Part shown: positions 12,606 to 23,331 of the stretch, piece by piece | Position numbering within the stretch: the stretch's first letter is position 1 | How the letters are laid out: each line of letters starts with the position of its first letter | Notes under the pieces: model-generated | Seen by the model: the letters and a program-made list of their open reading frames with translations, nothing else | Databases searched by the model: none | What the model was told of the DNA's origin: nothing | NCBI GenBank assembly: GCA_963930645.1 | Contig: OZ005652.1 | Coordinates: forward strand, 356,669,602-356,733,601 | Direction: 5' to 3' | Source: Salticus scenicus | Taxonomy: Eukaryota; Arthropoda; Arachnida; Araneae; Salticidae | Length of the DNA: 64,000 nucleotides | Translations under genes and position numbers: made by a program

Positions 12606-13526
12606 TGTGATGTAAATACATCACCTCTTGTTTAATTCCTATGCCAAAATACATCGTTTTGCAGGCATCTCATCGCAGCCGTTCGTTCCTGGCTCAACGC
12701 ACCCTGTAAAGTTTGCTTCCCGCGACACTCGTCACCGCGAGAATCCGCGATTGTTTCTCTTGCGTGCGCGAACTGTTTAATTGGTTACTTTTGCGGTCCG
12801 ATTAACGAATCAAAATCGCGTATCCGTGATTTTAGGTTTGCGGACCTGTTTTTTCTTTAGGAGCGATTTTTAAAATTTAAAAATCAGTCAGTTGGTGTTC
12901 CACCTTGGTGCAGAGAAGAATGGTCGGGCGCTTGCGTCCGTGCGTTATATTTTACCGTTATTTTTTTATATGTGGTCCCACACCCTGATACATTTTTAAA
13001 TCTTTTTCCATCGAGAGATTTTTATTATTAACGGTTATTATGACTTCAAACTAAATTGTGAAAATGACCGGAGATGATTTTTTTATTTAAATATTTTTGT
13101 AAAGTATCTTGCATTTCTTTTAAAGAAAAATGGCTATGTTATTACAGATTTGAGATTTGTAATGGTTATACACATTCTACACTCTGGAAAATAAAGAAGT
13201 CAGTTAATAAATATCTTTAAATTAGCACAATTGAATACTGCCTTTCTTTTTTCAAGACTGGGTATGTTTTACTTTAAATCTTTATTCTGAACTTTAAAAT
13301 ATCTTATAAATAAAAACAATAAAATTAAAAAAAATTGAATCTATCTTATACTTGGTATGTACCCATGTATGATCAGATCAAAGCCTAGGGTTCACTCATC
13401 ATTATTTTATACGATCACTATTTTTAATATATTTTGTTTTGGATTAAAAGCAACCTCTATCCATCATTAAATATTTTTAAGATAAGTCTCTATGCAAGAG
13501 CATATAGTATATAAAATACCACCACA
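12606..13526 (+). repeat. Gypsy-1 3' LTR (921 bp)
   Basis: Same ends as the 5' LTR (TGTGATG ... CCACCACA), followed at once by the target duplication ATAAT. It contains the CpG-rich block 12702-12917 absent from the 5' LTR. Small differences include A-rich tract structure near 13311-13340 and several single-base changes. Confidence 0.92.
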
Positions 13527-13531
13527 ATAAT

Positions 13532-13750
13532 TTTTAGAGTTTTCAACAAATATTTTATTTAAACAAAACACGAGAAAATTTGTGATTGTTTTGATCGCCA
13601 AAGAGGATAATACAATAGCTAACGCTGCTTTGACAGCATTTAGAGCATTATCATCAATGCATAAAGAAATTAACTGCAATGCATAATGTATACTTACACA
13701 CTGATGACAGTACGCTAAATGCCGCCAAACAACTGTCTGATATTCCATTA

Positions 13751-13787
<37 letters not shown>

Positions 13788-14526
13788 TAGTTAGTAAAAA
13801 TATTTCTCCAGTGTTTTGTTATTTTACGCCTATTCCCTATTTAATATAAAGGTTTTATTTTATTTAAATAAAACCTTTTCAAACGAAGACAAATCATGTT
13901 CTTTTAATTACTGTAATGAGGCTGAAGACGTGTAACAGAATAATAATAATAGTAATAATAAAATGAAGTTTAATCTCGTTAACAACCTAACCGATGAGGT
14001 TTTCGCTTTTCTGAATCAACAATTAGTACAGTACAAAGTATCAGATATTGGAATAAGGGATTAGTTTTATAAAATTAATAATAATACAAATGTTCAAAAA
14101 AACATGAACACGAATTCTAACTCAGACTACAGCTCAGACATGCATACATCATTTTTATATGTATTATCAAATATTAAAATATTAAACGTTTATAAATTTC
14201 CAATTTATTTTGTTGTTGTTGTTGTTATTTTAACTAAAACGCTAAAATGTCGTTCGCAGTGAGTTTTTTTTTTTTTTTTTTTTTAATGGAATTATTATAC
14301 CCATATACAAATTTACATTTATTTTTGAGTTCAACTGAAGCAATTCGTCACCAATAATATATATACGCAAACACATGCATACGTATTTGTGTGTATGTCA
14401 TTTTTATCTATTGATATCATCTTGTCTGTGCCGAATATAGATATCTCATAATGTTTACTTGTTTAAATATTTTAAAGCTGTGCTTGACAGAAAATTACAT
14501 AAGTTGCATTCATATGTATTGTGTAT

Positions 14527-14560
<34 letters not shown>

Positions 14561-14718
14561 GATACTTTAATGAAATTTCTATAAATATAATAAAAATAGT
14601 TTTACTGAATTATGTTAGAAAACCTTTAGAAAGTGACGAATAAAATTCTAAAGCAAATATAATATATCCCAATACTTTTTAGTTTGGCCAAGTCAGTAAG
14701 TTTCTTAGTAAATTTGAG

Positions 14719-14755
<37 letters not shown>

Positions 14756-14868
14756 ATGTGAAACAATACTGTTAAATAATTGGATAAAAAAACTACTTTA
14801 TTTTCCATTTATCTTTTATAGAGATGATAAACTTATGTATTCAAAATTTGACTTTTGGGAAAAAAAAA
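13532..14868. other. AT-rich spacer with long T tracts
   Basis: No gene family recognised. A 93-codon minus-strand frame at 13467-13748 overlaps the LTR end and has no motif. T tracts of about 20-35 lie near 13752-13786, 14262-14283, 14528-14557 and 14722-14750. Confidence 0.5.
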
Positions 14869-15042
14869 AATCTGGGATGACTCCACTCGACTTTCCGAAT
14901 ATTGAGTAATTAACAGTTTTGTAGATAAAGTAAAGAAAGAGGAGTTGTTAAACAAACAAAAGGGAGAAAACCATAATAGAGTGTTTGAGTATTTTTCTCC
15001 ATATATTACACGATGTTTTATTTAACGCTACTGATCTTTGAG

Positions 15043-15731
15043 CCCATAAATCATAATGATAAATAATTTTTCATTGTGTCCCTGTAAAAACCTATAAATG
15101 CTAGATTCACCAAAATGCTTATAGTTAGTGCAACTGTGATTTATAATATTCATATAAAATTTCAGCTCAATTGAATAAGGTGTTTAGATGCTATCGCACT
15201 TTTAAAAATTTGGTCCCATAGGCCATAATGATAAAGAATTTTTCTTTGTGTCCCTGTAAAAAAACTGTAAGTGCTAGATTCACAAAAATCTATACAGTTC
15301 GTGCAACTGTGACCTATAACATGTGTACAATTTTTTTTTTAGATTCATAAGGCGTTTAGACGCTATCACACTTTTAAAAATTTGGCCCCATTGGCCATAA
15401 TGATAAATACTTTTTCTTTATGTCCCTGTAAGAAAACTATAAGTCCTAGATTCTCTAAAATCTATACAGGTTGAGTACCTGTGACCTATAATATGTGTAT
15501 GAATATTTGCTCAATTGAATAAGGCGTTTAGATGCTATCGCACTTTTAATATTTTGGTCCCATAGGCCGTAATGATAAAGAATTTTTCTTTGTGTCCCTG
15601 TAAAAAAACTATAAGTGCTAGATTCACCAAAATCTATAGGGTTCGTACTATGGTGACTTACAACATACGTACCAACTTTTAGCTTATTCGAACGAAGCGT
15701 TTAGACGCTAGCGTGTTCACTCACAGACATA
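15043..15731 (+). repeat. four 172-bp tandem monomers
   Basis: The anchor CCCAT (in CCCATAAATC, CCCATAGGCC, CCCATTGGCC and CCCATAGGCC) recurs at 15043, 15215, 15387 and 15559, exactly 172 bases apart each time. Each monomer carries AATGATAAA, a GTCCCTGTAA block, GCTAGATTC or a variant, and ends near AAGGCGTTTAGACGCTA. Monomers differ by substitutions but keep length. Confidence 0.9.
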
Positions 15732-15800
15732 CACACATACATACACACATACATACACACATACATACACACATACATACACACACACATACATACATCA
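15720..15800. repeat. (CACACATACATA)n microsatellite
   Basis: A run of alternating ACACAC and ATACAT units follows directly after the last 172-bp monomer. A similar but shorter run is in the same place in copy C, near 32,100-32,138. Confidence 0.85.
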
Positions 15801-15917
15801 TCGCAAAAATAGTGAAAACGGACTCATTGGACCTTGAAACGTATAGAAACATCAAAATCTCAAATTCGGATTTTTGACATGATTACAATACTTTCCTCAC
15901 TATAGTGTTCGGAAAGT

Positions 15918-16303
15918 AAAAATAAACTAATAAATAAGTAAATAAATAACATGGCAAGTTTATTTTATTAAAAATTTTATAATATTATTATTATTTTGTT
16001 TTTACAAGATTTAAATATCTAAAATGTTTGTATATTTTGTTATTTCTAATGTACTTAAATAATTTTCTTATAAAAAATAAATAAATAAATAAATAAAATA
16101 ATAATAATAAAATTACATGAAATATAAATTAATTTATTAATTACTGATATATTTTAAATTGCATTGTATGAATAAAAAAAAAGTTCAAAAGTTAAAATTT
16201 ATTGAATTCTTCAAGTTTTGCTGGTATCGATAGACTTTTGATTCAAAGATATTGCAGGCAGTATGGAATCGGGTACCAATAATATGTCCATTTTTAATTA
16301 AAA
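15918..16303. other. AT-rich spacer
   Basis: Short (TAAA)n and (ATA)n runs near 16,078-16,115. No gene or element boundary was seen. Confidence 0.45.
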
Positions 16304-16905
16304 AATCTGGAGTGACTCTACTGGACTTTCCGCACATGAAGTAATTAACGACTGTTTTGTTTAAATAAATTAAAGCAAGTGAAGTCGTTAAATAACCAAA
16401 TCAGAAAATTTATAACAGGGTGTTTGAGGTGTCATTCTATCTCAAATCATCACAAAAACGTTGCATTTTCAGCATGCCTCCCCCCCCATACATATATATA
16501 TTATAAAATTGACTCATTTATTTGTATCTTAGAGAAATGAATAAATACCAAATTATAAATTCCCATCTCTTTTAGTTTTTATGTACATGGCTGCAAACAT
16601 GTAAAAAATGCAAAAATGCGGAGTAAATAAATAAGGATGAAAAATGCAAAAAAAAAAAAAAAAAAAAAAAAAATTCTTCTACAAATGTGCTTATATGTTG
16701 TTACTTAATAAACTTAGAGATATAAGATTGATATCATTATATCATTTGAAAACTTATAATGTAGGCTTTCAAATGATATATCACACACATATAATTTAAA
16801 ATATATATATATATCATTTGAAGGTCAAACATTTTGACATTTGACCTTCAATATCTCAAAAATTACATATTTAATTTTTCTTTAAAAATTATATGTTATT
16901 TTTAC
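16304..16905 (+). mobile_element. Helentron-like 5' end fragment (copy B) joined to an inverted repeat unit
   Basis: It begins AATCTGGAGTGACTCTACT and keeps GACTTTCCG, matching the 5' end of copy A. After the GTTTGAG block it diverges. The segment from about 16,490 to 16,880 (including CTTCTACAAATGTG and GACCTTCAATATCTCA) is homologous in inverted orientation to about 19,690-20,020. An A tract lies at about 16,649-16,672. No 3' hairpin of its own was found, so it is truncated or rearranged. Confidence 0.45.
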
Positions 16906-17230
16906 CTTTATTGCCTATAATTATTGTGAGTTTCAATATGGAGCGGTCATGGGAAGCTGAGTTACCATGTAACCATGTAAAATGTAACATTCCATCAGTA
17001 TTTTCATACTACCATAACGTAAGTTTTACAAAAATTTCTGCAAATACAATAAAATACACATTGAAAGTGAAACTTTCAATTGCTCGCATTCAATATTTTT
17101 ACACTATCTATCAAGGAATAGTGATAATTGGGACCTAGGTCCTGCTCATTACCCCAGAAAAGAATAAGAAAGTAACGACGTTATAAAAATTAGAGTAATT
17201 TTTGGTAGGATTTTATTATTACCAATGACG

Positions 17231-17261
<31 letters not shown>

Positions 17262-17800
17262 ACGCATCAATGAAAGTTAAATAGAAGACTCATACAAAAA
17301 AGGTTAGTATTGTTGATGGAAAACTAGAGCAGCTGTAATAGTTCCTTCCCCAATACCAGCAATAACTGCAGAACTCAGCAGTACAACTAAACTCCTCTCC
17401 AGCTGAGGCGGGTGAAACCGGAATGCCTCTGTTTACCGCAACCGATGAAGGTAGAAAGAATGTTCTGTTCTGATCATTATGTCGCTAATGTGCGAGTATT
17501 ATTTGAATTTACTTTAATTTCTGGGCCCCCTGTATATAATCTGTACATAATAGGTTGTAAATAGAAATGTTTGTGTTCAACAATATCTGTTGATTGTGAA
17601 GTGTGTGCAGTTTGATTAAAAGAAAATATTGAAATTATTTTATCGTTCTATGGTCTATTTCAAGTTTCCAGCCTGCTTTATTTATTAAAAAAACTATTGT
17701 AAAATCAACAATTGTGTTACTTAACGGAATATTTTAAACAATTCAGTGATGATTAACCAGACATTAAAATTTGATTTTTTACATTTGCAGAACTAAAACG

Positions 17801-17831
<31 letters not shown>

Positions 17832-18089
17832 GCATTTTGGCTGTCGAGCAAGTCTGTGATTGTCATATACATAGAAATGCTACATTAATGCTGATTTGGT
17901 GCAATTTTTAGGAACTGAGGAAAGAAAAAAAACGAATCAATAAAATATATTCAATGATTGCATACATTTTATTGGTTTGTATTCCTGACACCGGGAAAAC
18001 TTTCAAGCTGCCTCCTGAATAAATGTTCAGTGCCCATGCATCTTTTAAATTAATTGTTTAAGATTTTTCACTACGGTGATTTATTTATA
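16906..18089. other. spacer, no gene recognised
   Basis: A (TTA)n run near 17,228-17,255 and an A tract near 17,804-17,829. Sequence around 17,350-17,660 is somewhat less AT-rich but shows no frame with a recognisable motif. Confidence 0.45.
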
Positions 18090-18370
18090 CAAACTATGTG
18101 AAAAACGCCAAATCCGCGAACGGAATCCGAGCCACCCGCGTAACGCGCGGATGCTCTTCCGCCGAGACACCCTGGCTGATAACCATTTTGACATTTCTCA
18201 CATAATAACCGTTACATCTTCGTTTTCAGTGTTCAGATACGGTGACCTTGCCAACGGTTAGTATGCGAGAAATGGCGAGCTGGTTATCAGCCAGAATGGT
18301 TAAGTGTAAGAGCGTCCGTCCGTTAAGCAGAGGGACTTGCTTCGCTTTAAGGCTTGCATTTTTCATATAG
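18090..18370. repeat. tRNA-like inverted repeat (possible SINE pair)
   Basis: The two arms, GGCTGATAACCATT near 18,172 and AATGG...GGTTATCAGCC near 18,276-18,300, are inverted copies. The similarity continues outward, with GATGCTCTTCCG on the left matching the complement of TAAGAGCGTCCG on the right. The outer parts are G+C-richer than the surroundings and resemble a tRNA-type head (box A-like GGTTAAGTGTAAGAGCG). I could not fold a convincing cloverleaf. It may be two head-to-head SINE fragments or a foldback element. Confidence 0.35.
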
Positions 18371-18540
18371 GTGGTATAAAAAAACCTTGTACTTCAAACT
18401 ACTTAAAATATCTTAAAATATTTTGTCAAATCCGTAAAAAACGTTTACATTTTTTAAAACCTACCATTAAGCTAGAGATTCTTAACTGGTCGCATGTAGA
18501 AAGCAATTGCCGATCTTGGTATCCGACACCATCAATATTC

Positions 18541-19014
18541 ACAAACTGGGTGGCTTCTCAATATTTGTTTACTATATCTTCCAAACATATATTGATGATG
18601 GTTTCTTGATATTGTTGGTGATAACTTCTACAGATAAATTGATAATCGCCTTTACATATTTGTTGGTAATATCTTCTTTATTGATGATGTCTTATTTTGA
18701 CGATGGCTTATATCGATGATGACTCCTGAATATTTGTTGACGATACATGCGGATTACATATTCATGATAGCCTCTGACCATGTATTGGTGATATCTCTGT
18801 GAGTATGTAATGATTATAGCTTTTGAATATCGTTGGCGATAACTTGAGAATACGTATAGATTAGGGTTTCTGGGAATTTGTTGTTGAGGTCTCTAGGATT
18901 CTAAATATTTCTTGACTATTTCTTCTGAATAAGTTTTTATAATAGCTTCTGGATAGATGGCTACATCTTCTTAATGGCGATGTGTTCTGAATTATTGGTT
19001 AAGGTTTCTGTACA
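18541..19014. repeat. degenerate ~48-bp tandem repeat
   Basis: About nine diverged units follow one another. Each has a TTGTTGGTGATA-like part and a TGATGATGGCTTCTGA-like part. The clearest are consecutive units of 46-49 bp starting ATATTTGTTGACGATACATG, CCATGTATTGGTGATATCTC and ATATCGTTGGCGATAACTTG between about 18,730 and 18,880. Some frames stay open over a few units, but none throughout. Confidence 0.6.
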
Positions 19015-19689
19015 TCTAAAAAAATATTTATTTTTTAGTTACAATATTGTAATATATAAATTAGTAATGTCAGACTAAATTAAATTCTGTCAAAGAATGA
19101 TTTAACTTTTATTTATTTTTTTTATTTTGACAAAATAGGAAAAATATTATTTTATTATCATTATTATTTAATTATTTTAAATTGAAATTTAATTATGATT
19201 GTAAGTTATTTGTATTTTCAATCTATTAAAAACCAGAGGTTAAAGACCCCCCCCTCCCCTCCACGCACACACATCAATACCAGCTGATCTCTACTGTTTA
19301 ATCCATAAAATGATTCCACTTAGCATCACATATGAAAGGAATGCACAGCCAGCAGATTAATATTTCAATATTGCAAGTTTTTATCATTCAATTTTTCTTT
19401 CTTTCTTTTCTTTTTTTTTTTTTTTATTCTTTTTTAAATATCACTTAAATATTAATTTAAAAAACATTGTAATTAACTATTTCTCTTTTAGTGAATTTCT
19501 ATAAATGCTAATTTGGCCTACCCAAAGCAAAGCATAAAATATTCTATACAAAATATTAGAACAAAAAAAATGCTGGAGAGTATTTTATAATTCAGCACCC
19601 ATGGCCATCCAATATTAAAACTCACAATAATTATATAAACAAACAAAAGAATAACATTTAATTCTTAAAATAAATAAATAAATAAAATA
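19015..19689. other. AT-rich spacer
   Basis: Low-complexity sequence with a C-rich patch near 19,250-19,262 and a T tract near 19,411-19,426. No gene seen. Confidence 0.45.
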
Positions 19690-20255
19690 CGTACTTTATG
19701 AGATATTGAAGGTCAAAGAATAAAATGTTTGACCTTAAAATTAATATATATTTTTTAAATATATACGTGTGACATATCTTTTAAAAGCTTGTTTTATATT
19801 TAATTATATCATTTTTTTATCTCCGAGTTAATTAAGTAAGAAAATGTGGGTACATTTGTAGAAGAATAATTTTGAAAATTTGAATTTTTTATATATTTTT
19901 GCAGCCCTGTTATCAAAATCTAAAAGAGGTAGGGACCTGTTAATTGGTACACACTCATTTCTTTATAGAACAAATGAATGAGTCTAGTTTCATAAAAATC
20001 TGAGGGTGGTCAGGTTTTTAGCTGTCTTCATTTGACATGGCATGACCCTGAGTATTTCCCCCCTCCCCCATGTAGTATGTTGTTCAATTTAACGCTATTC
20101 TTCTTCAAATAATTTGAGTCCATATGTCATAATAATAAAGAAATTTTTGCGGGCTTGTATAAAAATCTATAAGTACTAAATTCATCAAAATCTATATCGT
20201 TATTTCAACGATGACATATAACATGTGCATAATTTTTCAGCTCAATCAAATAAGG
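19690..20255 (+). mobile_element. Helentron-like element, copy C, part 5' of Gypsy-2
   Basis: From about 19,997 it follows copy A (AAAATCTGAGG..., then TTTAACGCTA, then a monomer beginning GAGTCCATATGTCAT). It is cut inside a monomer after AAATAAGG by Gypsy-2 and resumes at 31,748. The stretch 19,690-19,996 is the inverted counterpart of 16,490-16,880. Confidence 0.55.
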
Positions 20256-21249
20256 TGATGGGAAAAATCAGCCATTTTGTTAAAAACAAAATAATAAAGG
20301 TACAAAAGGGCATTATTTAAAAGGAAAAAGAATATAAAAATACAAAAGCTGTTTTACTGAAGACTACAAAGCTGTTTTATTACCTTTTAAAAGCCTAAGA
20401 CAGAAATACAACGTCATATTTATGACCTGCACGTGGAACTCTGAAAGGGGACCACCCGCATTTAAGCCCCACTGGCTACCGCCAAAAAAGCCCCGGCGAG
20501 GTCGTAAAAAAAGGCACCGTAGTAATCTAGAAGCAAGCAGATTGGTCGAAGAAAGGTCCAATCAGAAGATAGACCCAATAAAAAAAGTGCAAGGGGAAAA
20601 CCTCCTCCAAAAATTATAATGAGAGACTTAAAAAATTAAAGGAGAGAAAAGATTCCTTTAAGAGTCAGAATTCTAAAAAATTGCCTTCGTGTGTGCAGAC
20701 GTAATGTGAGGTCCTGCTATCATCAGTGTGGTGCTGCCTAGCCGAAATGATTCATCAAGGATACTTAAAGATGTGCTCCCTGCTAGCCAAAATATTCCTC
20801 TTGTGCCTGGACTGTGACATAGCATCTGATAAATCTGGTGAGAATTTCTTACATTTCTCGGTCAGTAATTTTACCGTGCAATGCTGGTAAAGCGCATTTG
20901 TTTTCTAGTACTCATCTTATTGAGGCAAAATCAAAGATCATTGTTATATCATTTTATTGTATTGTAAAATTATAGAATAATCAATTTAATTAATATTCAA
21001 AATTTGGATGTTTAATAAAGAAATTAATTAAAATTATATGAATCTGATATTATTTGAGAGTAAATTTATTTATTATTAAACATATTATTTTCCAGATTAA
21101 TGTTTGCTTTTAATTAGGATTAATTTTAGGGCATTTCACAACGCGTGCCCGAATATCGAATTGATATTCCAAAATGTACTACCACGAGGATGTCACCTTA
21201 GAGCCACGGAAAGGAGGGTAGTCTGATTTTGGTTAATATCCGCCCAACA
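20256..21249 (+). repeat. Gypsy-2 5' LTR (994 bp)
   Basis: Matches the LTR at 30754-31747 with a constant offset of 10,498. Contains a relatively G+C-rich part at about 20,430-20,520 and a second near 20,690-20,830. Short frames within it are identical in both LTRs and are not genes. Confidence 0.95.
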
Positions 21250-21268
21250 TCTACCCCCTTTGCGGATT

Positions 21269-21286
21269 TGGTGCCGTGTATTTGGT
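21269..21286 (+). other. Gypsy-2 primer-binding site (candidate)
   Basis: TTTGGTGCCGTGTATTTGG begins about 19 bases after the LTR. TGGTGCCG is shared with the Gypsy-1 site. The distance from the LTR is larger than usual, so the assignment is tentative. Confidence 0.45.
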
Positions 21287-22224
21287 GACGAATTTGGCAC
21301 AGTTAACTTTCAAAATTCTTACGCGTTATTTACTAAAATTTAATACCATTAAATTATTAACGTTAAAGGAAAAATAAATAAAGTAAAAATAAAAGATGAG
21401 TACAGAGAAAAAAGATTTAAGGAAATATAATTATTTGTACGTATACTAACACTCCACAAATATGTGTATTTTATAATTGGTGTTTTTTATTTAGTTATAC
21501 ATGTGAAATGTGACATGAAAATCAAAGATTAATGTCAAAAATAATTAAATAACAGAATTAATATAGAAAGAAGATATATAGATTATATAGGCTGGTGTGG
21601 ATATAACATAATAAAAATATGTATGTATATAAGCGTATAGTATAAAAAAAAAAATAATAATAATAATAATAATAATATTTTAGTATCTTATTTATCTCAT
21701 GGTGTTATATATATATAAAAATTTCTTAGGATGTGATAAAGAATAATCACTTCATAAATACAATTTGAAAGTGGTAGAATAATGTGTTTGCAAAAAATTT
21801 TAAGAGATTTATAGCAAAATTAACAGAGTTATTATTATAAATTAAAAATTTTTTTCAAGAAATTGCATCTTAAATAAAAGCCTTATATACAGGAGTAACA
21901 AATAAGGTGCAAATAAATAAATAGAGTAATTAAGAAACTTGTGAAAATAAATTAAAATAATATTTGCAAAAACAGAAAGTTATTCCTGTATATATGCTAA
22001 TGGTATTTTGTGTATATATATTTTGATTTTATATACATTGTATTTTATTGCATATTTTGGAGGGGTAATCAATTTAATTAAGCAAAAAAAAAAAAAAAAA
22101 AATTCGCGTATGAGATCCTCTATACCGAGATTGGCAAAAAAAAAAAAAAAAATAAATTACGCGGAAAATAAAGAAATAAAATTAAACGAAATTTCTAAAG
22201 AGAGGAATAAACCAATAAAAAAAA
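21287..22224 (+). other. Gypsy-2 untranslated leader
   Basis: About 940 AT-rich bases between the primer site and gag, with (AAT)n near 21,650-21,677 and two A tracts near 22,085-22,101 and 22,136-22,151. No motif-bearing coding frame seen. Confidence 0.6.
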
Positions 22225-23331
22225 ATGGCAGACAAAATTGTAATAAGTTATGATGCTATCCTGAATAGTCTACCCAACTTTGACGGAAAAAAAAAGAATA
22301 ATATCGTAAACTTTCTAAAAGAATTCGATACGCTAGCTGAGGAAATTAAGTTGCCAGAAAACTTAAGAGTAATATTGTTAAAAGCCAAAATAACGGGCCA
22401 GGCAAAAGAAAGCCTAATTAACGACGAAGACACAAATAATATTAACAACTATGCTGACATTAAACAAAGGTTACAAGAATTATTTAAAAGGGAAATCTCT
22501 TTTGACATCTCACAAAATGAATTCATGAATTTGAAACAAATACCGACACAATCAATAGAAGAATTCACAAAAATATTCAACAGGGCGGCAAACAACTATT
22601 TAAAAGATTCAGGCCATTCAGAAAAAACTGGGGCTAAGCAATTCCTAGACACAATTAAATTGACTAAATTTTTAGAAAGCATAAGGCAAGATATTGCATT
22701 AGAAGTTAGAAAAATGGCACCGGACTCGATAGATAAAGCAATTAAATTTGCTAAACAAATCGAAAGCGCTTTTAACGCTTCTAAAATAGAAGAAATTAAC
22801 ACTACTTCCAAAGAGGAAGATAAACTATATGAAATGCTCCTAAACATGACAGTCAGACATAATGAAGAATTAAAAGAAATACAAAAACAATTAAAAGAGA
22901 GCAAAGAAATTCAGTTTAAACAGACACAGGTACCAAACACAGAAAGTTGTCATATTTGTAAAAAAAGAAATCACACAACAGAAAACTGCTGGTTTAATGA
23001 GACAAATAAAAACGTAACACAAAATAAACGGAAATATCAAAATAAAGATTTAAGGGGAAATAACTCATATCAAAGTAGGTTCCCAATAACAAACCCTCAA
23101 AATTATCAAACTTATCCTCCTGTGAACTATTATTATAATTACCCACCGCCTAATAATTTTCCAAATTATGCTGCACAAACCCAAAACAGTCCCCACTTCG
23201 AAAATTTTGCTTATCCACAACATTACACAAATCAAAATGGATATAATCAAAACAATAGGGGTGCTAGACCCAAAACAACATACAAAAATCAAGGCTATAA
23301 AAACCAGGAAAACTACAAAGGAGGTTTATAA
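22225..23331 (+). CDS. gag: Gypsy-2 Gag polyprotein
   Basis: A 368-residue intact Gag that would build the retrotransposon particle and bind its RNA. The N-terminal ~210 residues are predicted alpha-helical and charged, as in Ty3/Gypsy capsids. A single CCHC knuckle, CHICKKRNHTTENC, lies at about residues 242-255. The last ~100 residues are rich in Asn, Tyr, Gln and Pro. The start ATG at 22225 is the first in this frame after a long A-rich leader. The protease/pol frame lies at -1 relative to gag and is already open across the gag stop, so a -1 ribosomal frameshift near the gag end could join them. The slip site is not identified. Confidence 0.9.
   Translation: MADKIVISYDAILNSLPNFDGKKKNNIVNFLKEFDTLAEEIKLPENLRVILLKAKITGQAKESLINDEDTNNINNYADIKQRLQELFKREISFDISQNEFMNLKQIPTQSIEEFTKIFNRAANNYLKDSGHSEKTGAKQFLDTIKLTKFLESIRQDIALEVRKMAPDSIDKAIKFAKQIESAFNASKIEEINTTSKEEDKLYEMLLNMTVRHNEELKEIQKQLKESKEIQFKQTQVPNTESCHICKKRNHTTENCWFNETNKNVTQNKRKYQNKDLRGNNSYQSRFPITNPQNYQTYPPVNYYYNYPPPNNFPNYAAQTQNSPHFENFAYPQHYTNQNGYNQNNRGARPKTTYKNQGYKNQENYKGGL

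Larger units (their letters stand above)
4811..13526 (+). mobile_element. Gypsy-1: Ty3/Gypsy LTR retrotransposon, 8.7 kb, inactive
   Basis: A full-length element: 5' LTR (4811-5518), a primer-binding-like TGGTGCCGATCG two bases after it, gag, protease, reverse transcriptase, RNase H and integrase in Ty3/Gypsy order, and a 3' LTR (12606-13526). The 5-bp target duplication ATAAT flanks it at 4806-4810 and 13527-13531, so both boundaries are exact. LTRs start TGTGATG and end CCACCACA. Gag and protease carry frameshifts, protease and pol carry stops, so no complete polyprotein can be made. By eye the LTRs differ by about nine substitutions over ~700 aligned bases plus a large indel. It was therefore a moderately recent insertion that has since decayed. 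No env-like gene follows integrase. Confidence 0.95.
14869..15917 (+). mobile_element. Helentron/DINE-like tandem-repeat element, copy A
   Basis: The 5' end AATCTGGGATGACTCCACTC is followed by ACTTTCCGAA (14890-14899). The exact inverted copy TTCGGAAAGT is at 15908-15917, where it closes a 28-base terminal hairpin (15890-15917). Between them are a unique 5' part, four 172-bp monomers, a (CACACATACATA)n microsatellite and a conserved 3' tail. Asymmetric terminal inverted repeats, internal monomers of ~150-170 bp, a microsatellite and a 3' hairpin are the published hallmarks of Helentron-associated (DINE-1/HINE) elements. It is non-coding. Relatives: 16,304 onward, 19,997-32,258 (split by Gypsy-2) and 54,905-55,970 (reverse). 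The family class is inferred from structure only. Confidence 0.6.

Noticed and set aside
13467..13748. 93-codon minus-strand frame next to the Gypsy-1 3' end
   Set aside because: It crosses the LTR boundary and target duplication, so it cannot be an old gene in this form; no motif.
15720..15800. Regular repeats considered as a CRISPR array
   Set aside because: Pure CA/TA microsatellite without spacers, in a eukaryotic context. No other array-like pattern with unique spacers was found.
20364..20619. Short frames on both strands repeated at 30,862-31,117
   Set aside because: They lie inside the two Gypsy-2 LTRs and are identical only because the LTRs are.
22008..22253. 81-codon Lys-rich frame overlapping the gag start
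   Set aside because: Made by A tracts in the leader; gag overlaps in another frame with clear motifs.
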